Assembly (NCBI GenBank): GCA_004556965.1
Contig: SFFE01000034.1
Location: forward strand, 1-10,840
Origin: Clostridiales bacterium
GTDB lineage: Bacteria > Bacillota > Clostridia > Oscillospirales > Oscillospiraceae
Direction: 5' to 3'
Length of the DNA stretch: 10,840 nucleotides
Below, piece after piece: positions 5,646-10,840 of the stretch. How positions within the stretch are numbered: the stretch's first letter is position 1; every line of letters starts with the position of its first letter. The position numbers were made by a program, and so were the translations under genes. Under the pieces are notes generated by a model. That model did no database searches and was not told the DNA's origin. It worked only from the letters and a program-made list of their open reading frames with translations.

Positions 5646-7004
5646 TTATCGCTCGTTCAAAGGGGTGTACGGCGCGCGGATGACGGCGGCGCGGTAAGCC
5701 GGACGCATGATGCGGCCGCCGGTGGCGACCTCCTCCAGCCGGTGGGCGCACCAGCCGGCGATGCGGGCGCTGGCGAACAGCGGCGTGTACATATCCTCCG
5801 GGATGCCGAGCATGTCGTAGATCAGGCCGGAATACATATCCACATTCGCGCACATGGCGATCTTGGATTTCCGGCGCGCCATGATCTTTTCGATGCCGAG
5901 CGCTTCGATGCGCTCCATCAGCTCCAGATCGGCGGCGCGTCCCTTGTCGCCCGCGAGGTGCGCGGCGTAATTCTTGATGATAACGGCGCGCGGGTCGGAG
6001 ATCGTATACACCGCGTGGCCAAGCCCGTAAATTTTGCCGGAGCGGTCGCCGGCCTCGCCGTCGAGCAGGCGGTCGAGATACGCGCCGAGCGCGGCGTCCG
6101 TCGGGGCGTCGCCGAGCTCCGCTTTCAGCGTGCGGAACATCTGCATGACTTTCGCGTTCGCGCCGCCGTGCAGCGGCCCTTTCAGCGAGCCGACCGCGCC
6201 CGCAATGGCGCTGTAGGTATCCGTGCCGGACGAGGAGATCGCGCGGCAGACGAATGTGGAGTTGTTGCTGGAGTGCTCGGCGTGCAGGATCAGCATCAGG
6301 TCGAGCAGGTGCGCCTCCTCCTGCGTGTAGCTCTTGTCCGCGCGCAGCATCCGCAGGTAATTTTCCGCCACGGACAGCTCCGGCACGGGGTTGTGCAGAT
6401 GGAGCGACTTGTTGTCGTAGTAATGCCGCTTGGCACGGTAGGCGTTCGCGGCGATGAGCGGGAAGCGGCCGATCAGCTCGATCGACTGGCGCGTGATGTT
6501 CTGGAGCGACACGTCGTCCGCCGCCTCGTCATACGCATACAGGTCGAGCACGCAGCGCTCGAGCTGGTTCATCACGTTGCGGCTGGGCGCTTTGAGGATC
6601 ATGTCCTCGTTGAACCGGTCTGGCAGGCGGCGCGAGCGCTCCAGCAGGCGGTTGAAGCGCGCCTGCTGCTCGCGCGTAGGCAGTTTGCCGAACAGCAGCA
6701 GATAGGCGACCTCCTCGTAGCCGAAGGTGCCGCTTTTGTGGTGGGCGTTCACGATGTCCTCCATGCTGATGCCGCGGTAATACAGCTTGCCGGGGATCGG
6801 AACGCGCACGCCGTCCTCGACGTAGTAGCCCTGCACGCTGCCGATGTTGCTCACGCCGACGATGACGCCGGTGCCGTCGGCATTGCGCAGGCCGCGCTTG
6901 ATGCTTGGGTCGTCCAGACACGGTTCGGGGATGCGGTACTGCGCAGCGATATCGGCACAGAGCGCGTGGATGTCGTCATTGAGCGTGTTGTAGCGTTCGG
7001 ACAA
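5646..7004 (-). CDS. gltA: Citrate synthase
   Basis: This 452-residue enzyme condenses acetyl-CoA with oxaloacetate to citrate. The catalytic triad is recognisable: H279 in GPLHGG, H330 in GLGH and D389 in NVDMYSG. Also present are HAEHSSNNST (241-250), DPRA (R339) and the arginine of AHRLEE (R422). The N-terminal region with GYYVEDG and YYRGIS is typical of the long clostridial form. The start is TTG at 7004, with AAAGGGG nine bases upstream and no nearer ATG. SulP follows after 19 bases. Aconitase and isocitrate dehydrogenase genes diverge from it, so citrate is clearly made for 2-oxoglutarate and glutamate supply. A 2-methylcitrate synthase activity is possible, but no propionate genes are near. 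The type is Si as judged from GPLHGG; Re-type enzymes belong to another family. Confidence 0.95.
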   Translation of the reverse strand: MSERYNTLNDDIHALCADIAAQYRIPEPCLDDPSIKRGLRNADGTGVIVGVSNIGSVQGYYVEDGVRVPIPGKLYYRGISMEDIVNAHHKSGTFGYEEVAYLLLFGKLPTREQQARFNRLLERSRRLPDRFNEDMILKAPSRNVMNQLERCVLDLYAYDEAADDVSLQNITRQSIELIGRFPLIAANAYRAKRHYYDNKSLHLHNPVPELSVAENYLRMLRADKSYTQEEAHLLDLMLILHAEHSSNNSTFVCRAISSSGTDTYSAIAGAVGSLKGPLHGGANAKVMQMFRTLKAELGDAPTDAALGAYLDRLLDGEAGDRSGKIYGLGHAVYTISDPRAVIIKNYAAHLAGDKGRAADLELMERIEALGIEKIMARRKSKIAMCANVDMYSGLIYDMLGIPEDMYTPLFASARIAGWCAHRLEEVATGGRIMRPAYRAAVIRAPYTPLNER

Positions 7005-7041
7005 GGAAGATCGCCCCTTTCAAAAAACATTTAACAGCAGC

Positions 7042-7069
7042 ATTATAGCACAAGCACCAAAAATCACAA
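7042..7069 (-). promoter_or_regulatory. Citrate synthase promoter (extended -10)
   Basis: On the minus strand TGCTATAAT gives a perfect -10 (7047-7042) with the TGn extension, and TTGTGA (7069-7064) lies 16 bp upstream. The start codon at 7004 follows about 37 bases later. Confidence 0.8.
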
Positions 7070-7190
7070 GTGAAAAATAGCCAGTTTGCCCAAACGCCGC
7101 AAAGTGTAGGGAAAGCGCACAAAAGACCGGCGGAATTCCGGGATCGTTTTGGCCGAGTGTGAAAACCGATACAAAATTCAACGCTGGAAA

Positions 7191-7218
7191 TTGATAAATG
7201 GATGATTTGTGCTATACT
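7191..7218 (+). promoter_or_regulatory. Aconitase-isocitrate dehydrogenase promoter (extended -10)
   Basis: TTGATA (7191-7196, five of six) is 16 bp from TATACT (7213-7218, five of six), with TGC before the -10. The 10-mer TTGTGCTATA is shared with the divergent citrate synthase promoter. The 143 bases between the two promoters also contain GTTTGCCCAAAC (7084-7095) and the 10-bp palindrome CGGAATTCCG (7131-7140), possible operator sites with no assigned regulator. Confidence 0.75.
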
Positions 7219-7267
7219 CAAAGGCATATCAACACCGATTTATTATTCTGCGGAAGAAGGCGGAAGC

Positions 7268-9520
7268 ATGATACAGCTACATTCAGACCCGGTCGTTCTC
7301 CGGCACGGAAGGCCGGAACCGGCGGACACCCCTGCGGGGCGGGAGCAGACCATCGCGTGGCAGATTCTCCACGCCCACAGCCACGGCGCGCAGCCGGGGC
7401 GGCTTTGCATCACGTTTGACAGTCTCGTGTCGCACGACATCACGTATGTCGGCATCATCCAGACCGCGAAGGCAAGCGGGCTGACGGAATTCCCCGTGCC
7501 CTATGCGCTCACCAACTGCCATAACAGTCTATGCGCCGTCGGCGGCACGATCAACGAGGACGACCATATTTTCGGTTTATCCGCCGCCAGGAAATACGGC
7601 GGCATCTATGTACCGGCGAATCAGGCGGTCATCCACCAGTACGCGCGCGAGATGATGGCGGGCTGCGGCCACATGATCCTCGGCTCGGACAGCCACACGC
7701 GCTACGGCGCGCTCGGCACGATGGGCGTGGGCGAGGGCGGCCCGGAGCTGGTGCGCCAGCTTTTGCGCAATACGTATGACATCGCGGAGCCGGAGGTCGT
7801 GCTCGTCTGGCTGGAGGGCGCGCCCGCGCGCGGCGTCGGCCCGCACGACGTGGCGCTCGCGCTGTGCGGCGCGGTGTACCAAAACGGGTTCGTCAAGAAC
7901 AAGGTGCTAGAATTCGCCGGCCCCGGCGTTGCGAGCCTGCCGATGGACTACCGCATCGGCATCGACGTGATGACGACGGAGACCGCATGTCTCAGCTCCA
8001 TCTGGACGACGGACGGCGCGGTGGAAGAATATCTCGCCGCGCATGGCCGGCCGGAGGCGTACCGCCGCCTGCAGCCGGGCGAGGGCGCGCGGTATGACAG
8101 CATGATCACCATCGACCTCGGCAAGGTGGAGCCGATGGCGGCGCTGCCGTTCCACCCGTCCGAGGCATACCCCATCCGCGTGCTGCAGGAAAACGCGGCC
8201 GACCTCCTGCGGGAGACGGAGCGGCGCTGCGACGCGCAGTTCGGCGGCAAGGTGCGGCTGAATCTGACGGAAAAGCTCGTGAACGGACAGATCGTGGTCG
8301 ATCAGGGCGTCATCGCCGGCTGCTCCGGCGGCATGTACGACAACATTGCCGAGGCCGCGGCCATCCTGCGCGGGCACGATATCGGCAGCGGCTATTTTTC
8401 GCTGTCCGTCTACCCGCCGAGCGTGCCGGTGAATCTGGAGCTGGTGCGCAGCGGCGTGCAGCAGGCGCTGATGGAGGCAGGCGTGCTGTTTAAGTCCTGC
8501 TTCTGCGGTCCGTGCTTCGGCGCGGGCGACGTGCCGGGGCACAACGGACTCTCCATCCGCCACACGACGCGCAACTTCCCGAACCGCGAAGGCTCCCGCC
8601 CCGGCGACGGGCAGCTTGCCGGCGTCATGCTCATGGACGCGCGCTCCATCGCCGCCACCGCGCGCAACCACGGCGTGCTCACCGCCGCAACGGACGTGGA
8701 CTATACCCCGCCCGCGCCGCACGCCTGTGCGTTTGACAGCGCGGTGTACCAAAAGCGCGTGTACTTCGGCTTCGGCAAGCCCGAACCGGAGACGGCGCTG
8801 CGGCTCGGCCCGAACATCACCGAGTGGCCGGAGATTCCGGCGCTCGCGGAAAACCTCCTTTTAAAACTCGCGTGCGTCATCCATGACCCCGTCACCACGA
8901 CGGACGAACTGATTCCCTCCGGCGAGACGTCGTCCTACCGCTCGAACCCGATGAAGCTGGCGCAGTTCGCACTGTCGCGGCGCGAACCGCAATACGTCAC
9001 GCGCACGGCGGAGATCCGCGCGCTGGAAGCCTCCCGCGCGGCGGGAACGCCCGCGCAGGAGCTGCTGGACGTGCTGCGCACGGTGGGACTGCCCGAAACC
9101 ATTCTTGAAAAAACGGGCGTGGCGTCCGTCCTCTTCGCCAACCGCCCCGGCGACGGTTCGGCCCGCGAGCAGGGGGCCTCCTGCCAGCGCGTGCTCGGCG
9201 GCGGCGCGAACATCTGCTACGCCTTCGCCACGAAGCGCTACCGCTCCAACTGCATCAACTGGGGCATGCTCCCGCTCACCGTGGACGAGAAGACGGGCTT
9301 CGACTACGCGCCGGGCGACTGGCTGTTCCTGCCCGACGTGCGCAGGCGCGTGGCGGAAGGCGCGACGGAGATCCCCGCGACGGTCATCACGAAGACCGGC
9401 GCCGCGCCGATCACGCTGCACCTGCCGGAGCTGACGGAGGACGAGCGGCAGATTCTGCTCGCCGGGTGCCTGATGAATTTTTATGCGGAGAACAACCGAA
9501 AGAAGGCGGCGCAGCCATGA
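7268..9520 (+). CDS. Aconitase-family hydratase (probable aconitate hydratase, YbhJ-like)
   Basis: This 750-residue iron-sulfur enzyme most likely isomerises citrate to isocitrate. The three cluster cysteines fit C352 (IAGCSGG), C413 and C416 (CGPCFGAG). The family signature GSDSHT (139-144) with GTMGVGEGG and the swivel-domain motif GDGSAREQ (628-635, with S631 and R633 as the substrate-binding serine and arginine) are clear, followed by NCINWGMLPL. The divergent motif forms, notably CSGG in place of the usual CTN, resemble the YbhJ 'putative hydratase' branch more than AcnA or AcnB. The ATG at 7268 is used because upstream ATGs at 7199 and 7202 lie inside the promoter; AAGAAGG sits seven bases before it. 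The stop overlaps the isocitrate dehydrogenase start, and citrate synthase diverges upstream. That setting argues for true aconitase activity. Confidence 0.88.
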   Translation: MIQLHSDPVVLRHGRPEPADTPAGREQTIAWQILHAHSHGAQPGRLCITFDSLVSHDITYVGIIQTAKASGLTEFPVPYALTNCHNSLCAVGGTINEDDHIFGLSAARKYGGIYVPANQAVIHQYAREMMAGCGHMILGSDSHTRYGALGTMGVGEGGPELVRQLLRNTYDIAEPEVVLVWLEGAPARGVGPHDVALALCGAVYQNGFVKNKVLEFAGPGVASLPMDYRIGIDVMTTETACLSSIWTTDGAVEEYLAAHGRPEAYRRLQPGEGARYDSMITIDLGKVEPMAALPFHPSEAYPIRVLQENAADLLRETERRCDAQFGGKVRLNLTEKLVNGQIVVDQGVIAGCSGGMYDNIAEAAAILRGHDIGSGYFSLSVYPPSVPVNLELVRSGVQQALMEAGVLFKSCFCGPCFGAGDVPGHNGLSIRHTTRNFPNREGSRPGDGQLAGVMLMDARSIAATARNHGVLTAATDVDYTPPAPHACAFDSAVYQKRVYFGFGKPEPETALRLGPNITEWPEIPALAENLLLKLACVIHDPVTTTDELIPSGETSSYRSNPMKLAQFALSRREPQYVTRTAEIRALEASRAAGTPAQELLDVLRTVGLPETILEKTGVASVLFANRPGDGSAREQGASCQRVLGGGANICYAFATKRYRSNCINWGMLPLTVDEKTGFDYAPGDWLFLPDVRRRVAEGATEIPATVITKTGAAPITLHLPELTEDERQILLAGCLMNFYAENNRKKAAQP

Positions 9521-10716
9521 CAAAAATCCCAATGCAGACTCCCATTGCCGAGCTGGACGGCGACGAGATGACGCGCATTCTCTGGCGCATGATCAAGGAC
9601 GAGCTGATTCTGCCGTTTGTCGAGTTAAAAACGGAATACTACGACCTCGGCCTGCCGAACCGCGACGAGACGGGCGATGCGGTGACGGCGGACGCGGCCA
9701 ACGCCATCCGGCGGCTGCACGTCGGCGTCAAGTGCGCCACGATCACGCCGAACGCGCAGCGCATGGAGGAATACGGCCTGCGCGAGATGTGGAAAAGCCC
9801 GAACGGCACCATCCGCGCCATGCTCGACGGCACGGTGTTCCGCGCGCCGATCGTCACCGCGCGCATCCGGCCGCACGTGTCGAACTGGAAAAAGCCCATC
9901 ACCATCGCGCGCCACGCCTACGGCGACCTCTACCGCGGCACGGAGTTCCGCGTGCCCGGCCCCGGCACGGCGACGCTGTCGTTCCGCGGCGCGGACGGCA
10001 CGGAATTTTCCCGGACGGTCTATGATTTTGAGTGCCCCGGCGTGCTGCAGGGGCTGTACAACAAGGACAGCTCTATCGAGTCGTTCGCGCGCGCGTGCTT
10101 CGCCTTCGCGCTTGGCTCGAAGCAGGATCTGTGGTTCTCCGCGAAGGACACGATCTCCAAGCAGTACGACCAGACTTTCAGAGAAATTTTCGCCCGCATC
10201 TACGACACGGAGTACAAATCGCAGTTCGAGGCCGCGGGCATCCGGTATTTCTACACCCTTATCGACGACGCGGTCGCGCGCGTCATGCGCTCCGAGGGCG
10301 GGTTCATCTGGGCCTGCAAGAACTACGACGGCGACGTGATGAGCGACATGATCTCCTCCGCGTTCGGGTCGCTCGCCATGATGACGAGCGTGCTTGTGAG
10401 TCCCGACGGGAACTACGAGTTTGAAGCCGCGCACGGCACGATCACGCGCCACTACTACCGCTGGAAAGCGGGCGAGCAGACCTCGTCCAACCCGGTGGCG
10501 ACGATCTTCGCCTGGAGCGGCGCGCTGCGCAAGCGCGGCGAGCTGGACGGGAACGACGCGCTCATGCGCTTCGCCGACACACTGGAGACCGCCTGTCTCG
10601 ACACGATCGACGCCGGCACGATGACCGGCGACCTCGCGCAGCTTTGCGGCTGCACGGGCGTGAACACGGATGCGTTCCTGAAAGCCGTGCGAACGCGCGT
10701 GGAAGAAGCCCTGTAA
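9517..10716 (+). CDS. icd: Isocitrate dehydrogenase, NADP-dependent, eukaryote-like dimeric type
   Basis: This 399-residue enzyme oxidatively decarboxylates isocitrate to 2-oxoglutarate, most likely with NADP. It belongs to the homodimeric group that includes human IDH1. From this start, residues T77, S94, R100, R109, R132 and Y139 coincide in number with the substrate residues of human IDH1. K210, D250, D273 and D277 match K212, D252, D275 and D279 with a shift of two. The motifs SPNGTIR, ARHAYGDLYR, KNYDGDV and HGTITRHYYR (the last in the NADP-binding region) are visible. The ATG at 9517 overlaps the aconitase TGA as ATGA, so translation is probably coupled; AGAAGG is ten bases upstream. 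A longer in-frame ATG at 9466 lies within aconitase and would add an extension absent from the family. The human numbering is from memory. Confidence 0.96.
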   Translation: MTKIPMQTPIAELDGDEMTRILWRMIKDELILPFVELKTEYYDLGLPNRDETGDAVTADAANAIRRLHVGVKCATITPNAQRMEEYGLREMWKSPNGTIRAMLDGTVFRAPIVTARIRPHVSNWKKPITIARHAYGDLYRGTEFRVPGPGTATLSFRGADGTEFSRTVYDFECPGVLQGLYNKDSSIESFARACFAFALGSKQDLWFSAKDTISKQYDQTFREIFARIYDTEYKSQFEAAGIRYFYTLIDDAVARVMRSEGGFIWACKNYDGDVMSDMISSAFGSLAMMTSVLVSPDGNYEFEAAHGTITRHYYRWKAGEQTSSNPVATIFAWSGALRKRGELDGNDALMRFADTLETACLDTIDAGTMTGDLAQLCGCTGVNTDAFLKAVRTRVEEAL

Positions 10717-10724
10717 CATCCGAT

Positions 10725-10740
10725 AAAAACCCCGCCCGGA
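10725..10740 (+). other. Left half of an interrupted terminator
   Basis: Eight bases after the isocitrate dehydrogenase stop, AAAAACCCCGCCCGGA looks like the 5' arm of a terminator in the style seen elsewhere in the window, with an A-run leading into a C-rich arm. The matching G-rich arm and T-run are missing, because the presumed IS end begins a few bases later. This is an inference from pattern alone. Confidence 0.45.
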
Positions 10741-10778
10741 GCAGTGAACTGAACCAGTAAAAACGGACAATAGACAAA

Positions 10779-10820
10779 ACACCCCTTGATGTAGGACAAT
10801 AGAAGTACATCAAGGGGTGT
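10779..10820 (+). promoter_or_regulatory. Perfect 15-bp hairpin masking a ribosome site
   Basis: Arms 10779-10793 and 10806-10820 pair perfectly around a 12-base loop. The right arm contains AAGGGG (10812-10817), the ribosome site for the ATG at 10825, so an RNA that includes both arms would hide it. There is no T-run, so it is not a terminator. Such structures protect several IS elements from translation of read-through transcripts. Confidence 0.7.
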
Positions 10821-10824
10821 CATT

Positions 10825-10840
10825 ATGTCTAAAAGAAAAT
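10825..10840 (+). CDS. Start of a probable transposase reading frame (partial)
   Basis: Only MSKRK and one further base are present. AAGGGG lies seven bases before the ATG. A lysine/arginine-rich start of this kind is common in the first reading frame (OrfA) of IS3-family elements, but five residues cannot identify a protein; the call rests on the IS-like context. Confidence 0.4.

Larger units (their letters stand above)
10745..10840 (+). mobile_element. Left end of a probable insertion sequence (IS3-like), cut by the window
   Basis: Base composition drops abruptly from GC-rich to AT-rich after the icd operon. The sequence from 10745 (TGAACTGAACCAG, then GGACAATAG at 10765) resembles terminal repeats of IS3-family elements as I remember them. 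It is followed by a structured leader and the first codons of a small basic protein. GGACAATAGA occurs twice (10765 and 10794), 29 bases apart. The exact boundary and the family are uncertain, and the element's right end is outside the window. Confidence 0.5.

Noticed and set aside
5742..7034. Plus-strand open frame of 430 codons opposite citrate synthase, and a similar 385-codon minus frame opposite icd
   Set aside because: Both mirror clear enzyme genes, are rich in Val/Arg/His/Ala without domains, and have no suitable start context.
10779..10820. Perfect inverted repeat as the icd operon terminator
   Set aside because: No T-run follows the hairpin; instead the right arm holds a ribosome site directly before an ATG.

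Overview
The window is GC-rich bacterial DNA of Firmicutes type, most likely a spore-forming anaerobe of class Clostridia (Oscillospiraceae-like; this placement is inferred). The grounds are a full Spo0A with its conserved DNA-binding helix, a PerR/reverse-rubrerythrin peroxide-defence pair typical of anaerobes, strong AGGAGG ribosome sites, TTG and GTG starts, and hairpin plus T-run terminators throughout.

Layout. Positions 1-355 hold three tandem copies of a 118-119 bp structured repeat with no convincing gene, followed by a clean rightward terminator. From 413 to 1671 lies a peroxide-response operon: promoter(s), a 29-bp palindromic operator, perR, a reverse rubrerythrin, and the frameshifted remnant of a rubredoxin. 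A terminator shared by convergent genes separates it from three leftward units: a small membrane-anchored YehR/DUF1307-like protein with an unresolved start (1739-2146), spo0A (2342-3130) with 0A boxes upstream, and a citrate synthase to SulP anion transporter operon (7004 down to 3494).

Divergent from citrate synthase, and sharing the same extended -10 sequence, is a rightward operon of an aconitase-family hydratase and an NADP-type isocitrate dehydrogenase whose genes overlap by four bases. Citrate synthase, aconitase and isocitrate dehydrogenase together form the oxidative branch from oxaloacetate and acetyl-CoA to 2-oxoglutarate, which anaerobes use mainly to make glutamate. The SulP transporter co-transcribed with citrate synthase may move an anion linked to this pathway (inference).

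The right edge (about 10745-10840) looks like the left end of an insertion sequence. It has a perfect 15-bp inverted repeat that would hide the ribosome site of the first IS reading frame, and the element appears to have landed inside the terminator of the isocitrate dehydrogenase operon.

No clearly new multi-gene system is visible. The best leads are the structured tandem repeats, the broken rubredoxin, the long C-terminal extension of the SulP protein, the altered acidic pocket of Spo0A, and the IS-end hairpin.
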